DNA from: Bacteroidales bacterium
GTDB taxonomy: Bacteria > Bacteroidota > Bacteroidia > Bacteroidales > JAGOPY01
Length of the DNA: 64,000 nt
Reading direction: 5' to 3'
Assembly (NCBI GenBank): GCA_017991835.1
Contig: JAGOPY010000002.1
Span: forward strand, 1-64,000
Positions 28,601 through 36,352 of the stretch are shown piece after piece. The notes beneath the pieces are model-generated. The model was given only the letters and a program-made list of their open reading frames with translations. It searched no databases and was not told where the DNA came from. The position numbers were made by a program, and so were the translations under genes. Position 1 is the stretch's first letter, and each line of letters starts with the position of its first letter.

Positions 28601-29428
28601 GTGGCCAACGGTCTTTTCAGTTTTTCATTTATTGTACCGGTCGATATTTCGTATCAGTTCGGCGATGGTAAGATCAGTTATTATGCGCTGGATACAAATA
28701 ACCTGATAGATGCCCAGGGATATGACCATATCATTGTCGGTGGTCAGGACGAACTGGCCATTACCGATGATAAGGGGCCGGATATCAGCCTTTATCTCAA
28801 TGTTTTATCATTTGAATCCGGGGATATCACAACATCATCACCCACACTGATTGTCAAACTTTTTGATGAAAGCGGCATCAATACCGTAGGAAACGGGATC
28901 GGGCACGATATCAGCGCCGTTGTGGATGACAATAACAGGGAGCCGATCATACTCAACGACTATTTCACCCCTGCGACCGACAGTTACCAGTCAGGCGAAA
29001 TTTTGTACAGGATAGGTCCATTTGCAGATGGACTGCATACCCTGACTCTCAAAGCATGGGATGTGATGAATAACTCATCGGAATCGACCATAACATTTAT
29101 TATAAATACAAGTAACAGGCTGTTCCTGGGCAATTTAGAAGCCAGGCCAAATCCTTTCCGCGACCAGGTTTTCTTTCATTTCGGGCACAATAAACCCGGT
29201 GCATCGATGGATGTAACCATTTCCATCTTCAATCTTTCCGGACTTTTCATCCATGAACTCAGGTATGCGATTCAGCCTGAAAGTGCTGATTCAGGGCCTT
29301 TGTACTGGAATGGCCGGGATTCATCCGGAAATGAACTTCTTCCGGGATTGTATGTTTACAGGTTGAAGGTCCGTTCGGATGACGGTTATGAATCCATTCT
29401 TTCCGAAAAATTCTTCCGCATCAGGTAA
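25607..29428 (+). CDS. Second PorU-like T9SS sortase (C25 peptidase)
   Basis: About 1273 aa from the ATG at 25607 (signal peptide MKYFALRLISIFIAFQAGSF); a TTG at 25598 overlaps a promoter box. It is collinear with the upstream PorU over its whole length: ISxFGNGNGMLPEP early, SDYIIVAHPVFLEQ-type entry to the C25 domain, LLLFGDASYDYKG, then His783 in NYTGHGGE and Cys817 in TATCEFSRYDD. It also ends in a T9SS-like tail (ARPNPFRDQVFFHFG ... YVYRLKVRSDDGYE). Both catalytic residues are present, so it should be active. Divergence is marked outside the core, so this is an old duplication. It lies 106 bp before porV. Possible roles are a second cargo class or a second anchor; neither is shown by the sequence. 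Confidence 0.9.
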   Translation: MKYFALRLISIFIAFQAGSFARAQDEDHSVKVELDWQSDLNLFPGHSLLVFEGSVNHDSLGFLPVFHHLMPEHSNRIITGAVIRNEISEPFEIENPVNYPDLEKIGSKPILLITNLTSRRSSIPSAYVMPVYRDESGNYRRLTSFTLEVPVSTKNITNRETGAREYASHSVLREGDWFRIAVRQTGVHILTYQDLVDMGFNPGQSDPRKISLFGNGNGMLPEPNSMDRPDDLKENAIFVAGEEDGRFDPEDYILFFGLGAVKVYYNNFYDYFEHEVNFYSDETYYFLTQRPVNGKRIQEESAIYAEPTHEVTTFQDFVYYEKEAVNLIKSGKIWYGEVFDQKLDYSFPFHLPGKVNEAPVILKVSLAGRTTSRTNFEVMVSDQLQMELEVPSIVLNSQIYGRPIISGFEPFYTSNDSAVIRIIYNKTGTIDKGWLNYIELNYIRKLEHTGNQLLFRDMRIVGDSVVARYHLSGAAPGTTVWDITDPAMVLNIPVTAESNGITITASADSGREFVAFSPGAYYSPEFVERVENQDLHAMGSADYIIVAHPVFLEQANRLADFHRQYSGMKVHIVTPQQIYNEFSSGAQDVSAIRDFVKMIYDRAGDGEEPRYLLLFGDASYDYKGFLEIDNNFVPAYQSRESLKAAASFVTDDFFGCMDIDEGSNGSGTMDLGVGRFPVHTLEQAKAMVDKTIQYMSPVRENFGPWRNSICFIGDDEDNNTHFGQAEGLVKIADSLGPAYNVNKIYLDAYSQLKTPSGNRYPDVNKAIDQVVGEGALIVNYTGHGGEIAWAEERILDIPAIQSYTNLNSLPTFVTATCEFSRYDDPGLVSAGELVFLNPEGAGIGLFTTTRLAFSQSNYALNKRFYYESFIIDPLTGEYPRQGDLIRVAKTPSNQNIKNFVLLGDPALMLAYPKMKVSTLNVLNERSGRMTDTISAQSKVTIEGQVEDLQGNRLEGFNGTVHVTVFDKPVLYTTRANDPSSKVADFYMQDKKIFRGEASVANGLFSFSFIVPVDISYQFGDGKISYYALDTNNLIDAQGYDHIIVGGQDELAITDDKGPDISLYLNVLSFESGDITTSSPTLIVKLFDESGINTVGNGIGHDISAVVDDNNREPIILNDYFTPATDSYQSGEILYRIGPFADGLHTLTLKAWDVMNNSSESTITFIINTSNRLFLGNLEARPNPFRDQVFFHFGHNKPGASMDVTISIFNLSGLFIHELRYAIQPESADSGPLYWNGRDSSGNELLPGLYVYRLKVRSDDGYESILSEKFFRIR

Positions 29429-29485
29429 TAACTTATAACATCCGGCGTTAAGTAGTGGTTAACAATTTTGTTATCATTATTTCAT

Positions 29486-29493
29486 TACTTTTG
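29486..29493 (+). promoter_or_regulatory. -7 box (TACTTTTG) of porV
   Basis: TACTTTTG lies 41 nt upstream of the porV ATG. A TTTG at 29467-29470 is present but spaced only 15 nt away. Confidence 0.45.
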
Positions 29494-29534
29494 CACCTTC
29501 ATTTTTAATCAGTTAAATTAAACCGAAACCGGGA

Positions 29535-30752
29535 ATGAAAAGAGTATCAGTCACTTTGTTATTAATTGTTTCAGCAATTTTTTCTTTCAGCCAGAATGTG
29601 GATAAATGGGCAGGTCAGGACGGGTCAAGGGTCGTTACGACGGCTGTACCTTTCTTAATAATAGCGCCGGATGCGCGAAGCGGCGGAATGGGCGAAGTCG
29701 GTGTTGCTTCCGAGCCCGATGCCAGCTCGATGCACTGGAATCCTGCCAAGTACGCATTCATAGATAAAAAATTCGGCTTTGCTCTTTCATACAGCCCCTG
29801 GTTGCGGGAATTGGTCAGTGATATCAACCTGGCTTATCTGGCCGGTTTTTACAAAATTGATGACCGGCAGACTGTCGCAGCCTCATTATTGTATTTTTCA
29901 CTGGGCGAAATCACGTTTACGGATGAATTCGGAGAGGATCTCGGCACATATAAACCAAATGAGTTCTCGCTTGATGCTACATACAGCAGGAAATTCAGTG
30001 AGGAGATCTCGGGTGCCGTTGCCGGCCGTTTCATCTATTCCAATCTGACCCAGGGGCAGTTTGTCCAGGGCGTTGAAACCAGCCCGGGTACATCTATCGC
30101 CGCTGATGCTGCCGTGTATTATGAAAAGGAGGTAGATCTCGGAAATGTCAGCAGCGATGTAACCTGGGGAATCAATTTATCCAATATCGGAAGTAAGATT
30201 TCATACAGTAAACAATCCACCAAGAAGGATTTTATTCCAACGAACCTTCGCCTGGGAGGAGGATTGAAAATGAATTTTGACGATTATAATTCGCTGGCCT
30301 TGCTGCTTGATCTCAACAAGCTGATGGTTCCCACGCCCCCTATTTACCTGAGGGATTCGTCAGGGAACCCGGTCATTGATCCGGCTACCAATAATCCTGT
30401 CATTGATAAAGGGAAAGATCCGAATGTGTCGCCCGTTGCCGGGATTATCCAGTCGTGGTATGATGCACCTCACGGATTCAGTGAAGAGATGAGAGAATGG
30501 GCAATAGCTTTCGGAATGGAATACTGGTATGCCAAACAGTTCTCATTGCGTACGGGATTCTTTTATGAAGACAAGACCAAGGGCAACCGGAAATTTATCA
30601 CGGTCGGTGCAGGCTTGCGCTACAGTGTTTTCGGTCTGGATCTGTCGTACCTGATCCCCTTTGAACAGCAGCATCCATTGGAAAACACGCTCCGGTTCAC
30701 CCTCCATTTCAACTTTGATCCGGATAAAGAGAGCGATCTCCCCAGGAAATAA
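29535..30752 (+). CDS. porV: T9SS outer-membrane shuttle protein PorV (LptO)
   Basis: 405 aa with signal peptide MKRVSVTLLLIVSAIFSFSQ. PorV is a FadL-like barrel that takes folded T9SS cargo from the translocon to PorU. Diagnostic stretches are TAVPFLIIAPDARSGGMGEV (residues 36-55), ASSMHWNPAKYAFIDKK and the closing strands YSVFGLDLSYLIPF and ENTLRFTLHFNF. The length is typical. Its position after the two porU genes matches the porU-porV linkage known in other Bacteroidota. It converges on the next gene with a 13-bp gap. Confidence 0.95.
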   Translation: MKRVSVTLLLIVSAIFSFSQNVDKWAGQDGSRVVTTAVPFLIIAPDARSGGMGEVGVASEPDASSMHWNPAKYAFIDKKFGFALSYSPWLRELVSDINLAYLAGFYKIDDRQTVAASLLYFSLGEITFTDEFGEDLGTYKPNEFSLDATYSRKFSEEISGAVAGRFIYSNLTQGQFVQGVETSPGTSIAADAAVYYEKEVDLGNVSSDVTWGINLSNIGSKISYSKQSTKKDFIPTNLRLGGGLKMNFDDYNSLALLLDLNKLMVPTPPIYLRDSSGNPVIDPATNNPVIDKGKDPNVSPVAGIIQSWYDAPHGFSEEMREWAIAFGMEYWYAKQFSLRTGFFYEDKTKGNRKFITVGAGLRYSVFGLDLSYLIPFEQQHPLENTLRFTLHFNFDPDKESDLPRK

Positions 30753-30765
30753 AAACCGGGAACAA

Positions 30766-31527
30766 TTAATTCAGGCGGGTCAGATTGAGGTTTGCCATTT
30801 CGAGGCGGATCGTGCCGTTTTCATTAACGGTGAATTTAACGGAAACCACATCGCCTTCATTCAGTTCAATCAATCCTGAGAACGAAAAATTCTGAGCTTT
30901 GCTGCCTTCTTTGAACCAGCAGCGGGTGCGCATGTCATCCTGCCGGATACCATTAACGAAGAGCGCTGCTTCAGTGATCTTGCCACCGCTCGACATCTGG
31001 AGCGCCGCATTGAATGAGACGGTATATGTGCCTGGGTTTAAAATCGTTAAAGTGGAAGCAGAAGCGGCCATTTCACTGGTGTCTCCTTCCTGAGCCGTAT
31101 TCCAGGGCATCCAGGTTCCGCCTGAAGCGACCTGAATTGTTGTGAAATCCCCGATATTATGGTACTCGTATAATTCGCCAAAAACGGCTGCCGGCTGCGG
31201 AGCATTTGCCAAATTCATTACCTGTTCAACGGTGGCCATGGCCGACCATGTCATACCGTTCCAGATATAAAAGCCTGCATCGAGGTTGTTTCCGCCCAGG
31301 TTAAAAACCATCAATCCGGTTGCCGGATTTTGGATCGGAGCGTTATTATTGACTGTGCTTAAGAGGGTGACCCTGGGGATCAGGAGCCCTTTGTCAGGTG
31401 CGTTAATATCGAGGACTGCGCTGGGATCGGGATCGGCACCCGATGTATTGATCGCAACCTGCGAAAAGATGTTCTGCGAAAAAAACAATAAAATAACCAA
31501 CCGGCTTAGTATCACTAAGTTTTTCAT
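30766..31527 (-). CDS. Secreted protein of unknown function with TNF/C1q-like C-terminal fold
   Basis: 253 aa with signal peptide MKNLVILSRLVILLFFSQNIFSQ. The N-terminal part VAINTSGADPDPSAVLDI ... GLLIPRVTLL ... GLMVFNLGG ... GFYIWNGMTWSAM is a pattern seen in many Bacteroidota surface and tail-fibre-like proteins. The C-terminal part (about 130-253: TYTVSFNAALQMSSGGKITE, AALFVNGIRQDD, GDVVSVKFTVNENGTIRL) looks like a C1q/TNF-type beta sandwich, usually a trimerising binding module. No T9SS tail is visible. It is transcribed alone and converges on porV. The fold is inferred by eye. Confidence 0.75.
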   Translation of the reverse strand: MKNLVILSRLVILLFFSQNIFSQVAINTSGADPDPSAVLDINAPDKGLLIPRVTLLSTVNNNAPIQNPATGLMVFNLGGNNLDAGFYIWNGMTWSAMATVEQVMNLANAPQPAAVFGELYEYHNIGDFTTIQVASGGTWMPWNTAQEGDTSEMAASASTLTILNPGTYTVSFNAALQMSSGGKITEAALFVNGIRQDDMRTRCWFKEGSKAQNFSFSGLIELNEGDVVSVKFTVNENGTIRLEMANLNLTRLN

Positions 31528-31577
31528 GACCTTGGGGGTTTTGGGTTTAGCAGATGGTTTGGTTTAAAAAAGCGGTG

Positions 31578-31585
31578 CAAAGGTA
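31578..31585 (-). promoter_or_regulatory. -7 box (TACCTTTG) of the 31527 gene
   Basis: TACCTTTG on the minus strand lies 50 nt upstream of the ATG, in the gap after the helicase gene. No clear -33 was found. Confidence 0.4.
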
Positions 31586-31609
31586 GTATTTAATTTATTG
31601 CTTTTACAT

Positions 31610-33025
31610 TTATATGAAAAAATTTTCCATAAACCCGAGAAGATATACTTTTTGAGTGGCCCTGGTAAGGGCTGTATAAAGCCAACGGAGGTATTCGGCA
31701 TCCACTTGTTCCGCTTTCAGATACCCCTGGTCGATAAAGACATTTTCCCACTGTCCGCCCTGCGTTTTGTGGCAGGTGAGGGCGTAGGCGAATTTAACCT
31801 GTAGCGCGTTGTAATAAGGATTTGACCTGACCTTTTCCAGCCTGACCGATTTTTGCGGGATATCATTGACCTCTTCGAGGACTTTGCCAAAGAGTTCTTT
31901 TTGTCTTAAATCGGGAAGAGATGGTGATTCAGCCATCAGGACATCCAGCAGGATTTTCACATCAAACGCCGGTTCTAAGGGATAATCAATCATTCTGACG
32001 GTAACATCGGCAAACCGGAAACCATACAGGTCTTCCATATTCCTGACATTCTGGAGTTCGATGATATCACCGTTGGCAATAAAACCGGGTGCGGAATCCG
32101 GGTCAAGCCAGTAGTAATTGTTTTTGACGACCATCAGGTGATCTCCGGCTGATAATTCATTTTCCCTGAAGAGGATCCGGTTCCGGATTTCTTTGTTGAA
32201 CAGGTTAGCCCTTTTATTCGACCGGCAGATCACGACCGATCCGGAGATTCGGTCAGGGGCGAAGGCGCTGTGAAAGAGCTCTTCCAGTTCATTGCCCGGA
32301 ACTGTGAGGATGTCGCGCATTCCATTGATGGCAAACAGCGGGAGTGTGGTTTCACCGGCGGCAAGTTTCTGCCTGAGCGCTGTTGCATTCGACAAAATGC
32401 CCGATTCGAGCGATTGCCGCATGACTTCCGTCAGTTCATGGCGAAAGATCTTCAGGTTAAACCTCGATTTCAGGTAATCCAGGTCGAGGGCCGGGCTGAT
32501 AGCCATCCCGACGGGAGGCAACTGGGCTGTGTCGCCTATCAGCAGCAGCCGGCAGGATTCACCGGAGTAAACATATTCTACGAGGTCATCCAGCAGGTTC
32601 CGTGATGAAAACAGTTGATCGCGTTCAGCCTGATTACCGGCGATCATGGAGGCTTCATCAACAATAAACAGGGCATTCCGGTACAGGTTCTTCTGCAATA
32701 CCAGGTTCATGCTCCCGTCGCGCCCGACACGCTGGAAATAGATCCGTTTGTGAATGGTCCACGCAGGCTGGCCGGCATAGCCAGAGAGAACCTTGGCAGC
32801 CCTTCCGGTCGGGGCCAGGAGGACAGCTTTTTTGCGGATAACCGGAAGGATTCGTACCATTGCGCTGACAAAACTGGTTTTCCCGGTTCCGGCATAGCCT
32901 TTCAGAATAAAAACCGACCAGGGCTCGGGATCGCCGATAAATTTCGCCAGTTCATCGGCCAGGTATTGCTGGCCCCGCGTAGGCTCAAATGGAAAATTGC
33001 GGAATATTTCTCCCTGGATAGTCAT
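31610..33025 (-). CDS. RecD-like superfamily 1 DNA helicase
   Basis: 471 aa, an AAA_30 plus UvrD C-terminal-type helicase. Walker A is FILKGYAGTGKTSFVSAM (about 39-56), the Walker B region is ALFIVDEASMI, motif III-like LLLIGDTAQLPPVG, and the C-terminal motifs are FAYALTCHKTQGGQWENVF and YLRWLYTALTRATQKVYLLG. It is much shorter than RecD2 and lacks an extra N-terminal domain, so it is better called RecD-like than RecD. A role in DNA repair or recombination is likely. A TAATTTTG box (33033-33040) lies just upstream of its ATG. Confidence 0.88.
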   Translation of the reverse strand: MTIQGEIFRNFPFEPTRGQQYLADELAKFIGDPEPWSVFILKGYAGTGKTSFVSAMVRILPVIRKKAVLLAPTGRAAKVLSGYAGQPAWTIHKRIYFQRVGRDGSMNLVLQKNLYRNALFIVDEASMIAGNQAERDQLFSSRNLLDDLVEYVYSGESCRLLLIGDTAQLPPVGMAISPALDLDYLKSRFNLKIFRHELTEVMRQSLESGILSNATALRQKLAAGETTLPLFAINGMRDILTVPGNELEELFHSAFAPDRISGSVVICRSNKRANLFNKEIRNRILFRENELSAGDHLMVVKNNYYWLDPDSAPGFIANGDIIELQNVRNMEDLYGFRFADVTVRMIDYPLEPAFDVKILLDVLMAESPSLPDLRQKELFGKVLEEVNDIPQKSVRLEKVRSNPYYNALQVKFAYALTCHKTQGGQWENVFIDQGYLKAEQVDAEYLRWLYTALTRATQKVYLLGFMENFFI

Positions 33026-33032
33026 TGTGGCC

Positions 33033-33040
33033 CAAAATTA
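33033..33040 (-). promoter_or_regulatory. -7 box (TAATTTTG) of the RecD-like helicase gene
   Basis: The minus-strand octamer ends 7 nt before the ATG at 33025, again predicting a near-leaderless transcript. No clear -33 was found. Confidence 0.35.
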
Positions 33041-33148
33041 ACAAATCCCCCGGATCGGGGTGCCATAATGTCATCACCGGGACACGAATATTCCGCTGGC
33101 CTGGAAATTGCTGACAACCGCATCTTTTAACTTAAATATCGACATACT

Positions 33149-33541
33149 ATGAAGATTTATTTTAACGGAAACAAACAGGTTTTCGCCGATTTTAATGAGT
33201 TTACAGTAAAAACCGACCAGTCAGCCCGCGGAGGAGGCGACGGCCTTTACCCGGAGCCTTTTGCCCTTTTCCTGGCTTCTCTTGGAACCTGCGCAGGTAT
33301 CTTTGTTAAATCTTTCTGCGACCAGAGGGGAATACCCACCGAAAAGATACACTTGACGATGGAGCCCAAATTCGATCCTGTCCGTCATATGATCGGAGAG
33401 TTTGACATGACCATCCATGTTCCGGCTGATTTTCCTGAGAAATATGACCAGGCGGTCATCCAGACGGCCAGCCTTTGCACGGTGAAACGCCACCTGCGTG
33501 ATGATATCCGGTTCAATGTTGTTGTGAATCGATTGTCATGA
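33149..33541 (+). CDS. OsmC-family peroxide-reducing protein
   Basis: 130 aa. It has the OsmC fold features PFALFLASLGTCAGIFVKSF (about 36-55) with the first reactive Cys in LGTCAG, and the second Cys in QTASLCTVKRHL near the end. These two Cys act in organic hydroperoxide reduction in OsmC/Ohr proteins. The family is usually 130-150 aa, so it is complete. It stands alone, divergent from the helicase and convergent with mtaB. The physiological substrate cannot be told from sequence. Confidence 0.85.
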   Translation: MKIYFNGNKQVFADFNEFTVKTDQSARGGGDGLYPEPFALFLASLGTCAGIFVKSFCDQRGIPTEKIHLTMEPKFDPVRHMIGEFDMTIHVPADFPEKYDQAVIQTASLCTVKRHLRDDIRFNVVVNRLS

Positions 33542-33563
33542 ATCCGATAGAGTTGCATGAGAG

Positions 33564-33597
33564 GATTGCCGGCTCTCAAAGGAGGGCAATCTTTTTT
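33564..33597 (+). terminator. Intrinsic terminator of the osmC-like gene
   Basis: Plus strand: stem GATTGCC / GGCAATC (33564-33570 with 33585-33591), 14-nt loop, then TTTTTT. It overlaps the 3' end of the convergent mtaB gene. Confidence 0.7.
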
Positions 33598-34886
33598 GCG
33601 GCAGCCACCGGTTCGGCCTGTTCTGACAGGGTTTCGAGCATGACAAGAGCAAAACGGTTGTGGATATTTTCTTCAGAGCGGAATTCGACAGGAATGTAAT
33701 GCTGGCCATATCCCCTGGCCAGCTTTGTTTTCGGGTTGTATTTTTCCACCAGCACACATTGCTCTTTTCCCAGCATCGATTGCCGGTATTTACGCTTATT
33801 TTCGTCTGAAATATTCCGGATGATCAGGCTCCGTTCCTGCTTTATTTTTTCGGGGACCGGGTCGGGCATACGGGCGGCGCGGGTGCCGGTACGGGTGCTG
33901 TACTTGAATGTATGCACATGCGAGAAGCCAATTTCTCTTACAACCGTGCAGGTTTGGTTGAATTCTTCATCGGTTTCGCCGGGAAAGCCTACAATAATAT
34001 CGGTTGTCAGGTTGAAATCGGGCATCCGGGACCTGATCCTGTCGGCCAGGGATCGAAAATCATTTAACGTATAAAAGCGCCGCATTTGCAACAGGATCCT
34101 GTCGGAACCGCTCTGAAGGCAAAGATGAAGGTGCGGGGTCATTTTCGGATGGCTGAATAATTCCAGGAGTTTATCGCCGAATCCTTCCGGTTCGATGGAA
34201 GAAATTCGCAGCCGGAAATCACCGGGCAGTTCCAGAATCTTTTCCACCAGGTTCTCGAAACCGATACCATGGTCATTGTATCGGCCGATGTTGACGCCGG
34301 TCAGGACGATCTCTTTGAAGCCGAAACCGATGACCGTACGGATATTTTCCAGGATGTCGGCTGCCGGCCTGCTGATAGCCCGGCCCCTGACCTTTGGAAC
34401 AATGCAATAGGTACAGAAGTTATCACAGCCATCCTGGATTTTGATAAAGCTACGGGTATGAAAGGTCTCATCGGCAGGTTCAAAGGCGAACAAATCTCCT
34501 TCAAAGTCTTCGGGGCTTGCCGTTTCGCCGCTGAAATGGGCTTCGACCAGCTGGAATATTGAGGTCTTCCTGGCATTTTCCACAAAGTAGGTCACACCGT
34601 TCATAGTCTGCAGCATTTCTTTTTGGCTGTTGACCATACATCCGGTAACGACGACGACCGGTTGCTGCTGTTTCCTGATTGCCTGGCTGATGGCTTTCTT
34701 TGACTTGGCATCACCCTGGTTGGTGACGGTGCAGGTGTTGACGATACAGATATCGGCATCCCCGTCAAAATCCACGATGGTGTAACCATGGCGGCGAAAC
34801 TGGGCGGCCAGTGCGTCGGTCTCGAACTGGTTCAGTCTGCAACCCAGGGTTTTAAAGGCGATATGGCGGAGAGGAGGGTTAGTCAT
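33576..34886 (-). CDS. mtaB: tRNA t6A37 methylthiotransferase MtaB
   Basis: About 436 aa from the ATG at 34886 (MTNPPLRHIAFKTLGCRLNQ). It is a radical-SAM enzyme that converts t6A to ms2t6A at position 37 of ANN-reading tRNAs. The N-terminal MTTase domain has KTLGCRLNQFETDALAAQF, IVNTCTVTNQGD and VVTGCM. The radical-SAM motif CDNFCTYCIVPKVRGR is central, and a TRAM-like domain ends it. The GCRLN signature separates MtaB from MiaB. The start codon lies in an array of 7-bp repeats offering ATGs at 34886, 34893, 34900, 34907 and 34914. Of these only 34886 and 34907 are in frame, the latter adding MDNGQWT. miaB ends 49 bp upstream, so the two tRNA-modification genes form an operon. Confidence 0.92.
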   Translation of the reverse strand: MTNPPLRHIAFKTLGCRLNQFETDALAAQFRRHGYTIVDFDGDADICIVNTCTVTNQGDAKSKKAISQAIRKQQQPVVVVTGCMVNSQKEMLQTMNGVTYFVENARKTSIFQLVEAHFSGETASPEDFEGDLFAFEPADETFHTRSFIKIQDGCDNFCTYCIVPKVRGRAISRPAADILENIRTVIGFGFKEIVLTGVNIGRYNDHGIGFENLVEKILELPGDFRLRISSIEPEGFGDKLLELFSHPKMTPHLHLCLQSGSDRILLQMRRFYTLNDFRSLADRIRSRMPDFNLTTDIIVGFPGETDEEFNQTCTVVREIGFSHVHTFKYSTRTGTRAARMPDPVPEKIKQERSLIIRNISDENKRKYRQSMLGKEQCVLVEKYNPKTKLARGYGQHYIPVEFRSEENIHNRFALVMLETLSEQAEPVAAAKKIALL

Positions 34887-34914
34887 TGTCCATTGTCCAT
34901 TGTCCATTGTCCAT
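34884..34914. repeat. Heptamer array A, GTCCATT x4 over the mtaB start
   Basis: Tandem units of GTCCATT on the plus strand (AATGGAC on the coding strand), ending at 34914, put an ATG every 7 bp on the minus strand. The array lies across the mtaB translation start. Confidence 0.9.
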
Positions 34915-34935
34915 TTTAGTGGATTATTGGTTATT

Positions 34936-36288
34936 TTATTTGAGATTGTATTTAGAAGGATTGACCCGATCTCCTTCTAATGAAAAAGGTGTGGCGGAGC
35001 GGATCACGACGTCGATGAAGTTTCCGGTAAGGGAGGTGTCGCCGGAAGGAAATCTGAGGACGATTTTTCCTTCTGTCAGGCCGGACATAAAACCTTCTTT
35101 CCGGTCGGGGCCGGTAACCAGGGTTCGGAATGTTTTCCCGATCATTTCCCGGTTCAGTTCCAGGGAGAATTTCTGCAACTGGCCGGTCAGTTTCCTGAAG
35201 CGTTCTTTTTTCAGATCAGGCGAAATATCGTCGGCCCACCGGGAACTGGCGGCTCCCGGACGCGGGGAGTACTGGGCGATATACGCCATATTGAACCGGA
35301 ATTCCTCCATGGCCTTCACCGTATTTTCGAATTGCTCTTCCGTTTCACCGGAGAAACCGACGATAATATCGGTGAATACGGTTGCCTGCGGCAGGGTTTC
35401 GCGTATTTTTTGCATTACCGACCTGAATTTATCGAGCGAATGTTTGCGGTTCATCCGGATGAGTACTTTGTCGTCGCCCGATTGCAGGGGGAGGTGAATC
35501 TGTTTCCCCAGGTTCGGATAAGCGGCAATGACGTCGATCACTTCATCCGACATATCCCTGGGATGAGGCGATGTAAAGTACACCCAGAATTCCTTTCCGG
35601 AGGCCTTTCCGATTTCACCGATTTCACGCAATAATTGCGGGAATAATATTTCTTCTCCTTTCTTGTCGATGCCATAGGAATTGACATTCTGCCCCAGCAG
35701 GGTGATGGATTTATAATTCCTGCCGATCAGGCTTTTGACCTCATCGAGTATTTCGGCCGATGGCCTTGAAATTTCGCGGCCTCTCGTGTATGGGACAGCA
35801 CAGAAAGCGCAGAATTTGTCGCATCCGTTCTGAATGGGAACGAAAGCCTCGAAGGCGGAGTTGTAATGAGCAGGGATATGCCAGAATTCATGTATGCTTT
35901 CATTGAGCCTCATTTTTTCGGCCATGGCTTTCAGCGAGGCGGGGGTGACCACTCCGTACTGGCTGAGCATTTCCGGGAACTGGTTGAGTTCGCTCATAGG
36001 GAATACGAAATCAAACAGTTTCAGGAACTTCTCCCTGTCGGCCGGCAGGATACATCCGGAGATGAAAGTGACCAGGTTTTGACGGTCTTTCCTCCGGTTC
36101 CATCGATTGATCCGGGAATAGACTTTATCGATCGATTTTTGCCTTACTGAACAGGCTATGATGCCCAGCAGACCCGCATCTTCTTCCGATTCGGTCCACT
36201 GGTATCCCATCCCGTCGATGACGGTTCGCACCCTTTCCCCGTCGGAGAGGTTCATCTGGCAGCCGAGAGTTAGTAAATGATAGTTCAA
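34936..36288 (-). CDS. miaB: tRNA i6A37 methylthiotransferase MiaB
   Basis: 450 aa. A radical-SAM enzyme that adds the methylthio group to i6A37 of UNN-reading tRNAs. It has the three N-terminal cluster Cys (LLTLGCQMNLSD, IIACSVRQKS, FISGCILPAD), the radical-SAM motif CDKFCAFCAVPYTRGR, LLGQNVNSYG, LQSGDDKVLIRMNR and the C-terminal TRAM region. The start is a TTG at 36288, because a TGA stop lies in frame at 36294-36292 and the next ATG would remove the first cluster Cys. That TTG comes from a 7-bp repeat unit. It precedes mtaB in the same operon. Confidence 0.93.
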   Translation of the reverse strand: MNYHLLTLGCQMNLSDGERVRTVIDGMGYQWTESEEDAGLLGIIACSVRQKSIDKVYSRINRWNRRKDRQNLVTFISGCILPADREKFLKLFDFVFPMSELNQFPEMLSQYGVVTPASLKAMAEKMRLNESIHEFWHIPAHYNSAFEAFVPIQNGCDKFCAFCAVPYTRGREISRPSAEILDEVKSLIGRNYKSITLLGQNVNSYGIDKKGEEILFPQLLREIGEIGKASGKEFWVYFTSPHPRDMSDEVIDVIAAYPNLGKQIHLPLQSGDDKVLIRMNRKHSLDKFRSVMQKIRETLPQATVFTDIIVGFSGETEEQFENTVKAMEEFRFNMAYIAQYSPRPGAASSRWADDISPDLKKERFRKLTGQLQKFSLELNREMIGKTFRTLVTGPDRKEGFMSGLTEGKIVLRFPSGDTSLTGNFIDVVIRSATPFSLEGDRVNPSKYNLK

Positions 36289-36306
36289 AGTTCAGCGTTC
36301 AAAGTT
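36283..36306. repeat. Heptamer array B, GTTCAAA units over the miaB start
   Basis: Units GTTCAAA, GTTCAGC, GTTCAAA and a partial GTT. On the coding strand they read CTTTGAA and supply both the TTG start of miaB and the in-frame TGA just before it. Confidence 0.8.
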
Positions 36307-36352
36307 ATGCGTGAGAGTTACGGGTATTATTTTTTAATAGCTGATGGGATTC

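Noticed and set aside
34886-35497. Plus-strand open frame over the mtaB/miaB junction
   Set aside because: It is antisense to miaB and starts in the heptamer array; no signature supports it.
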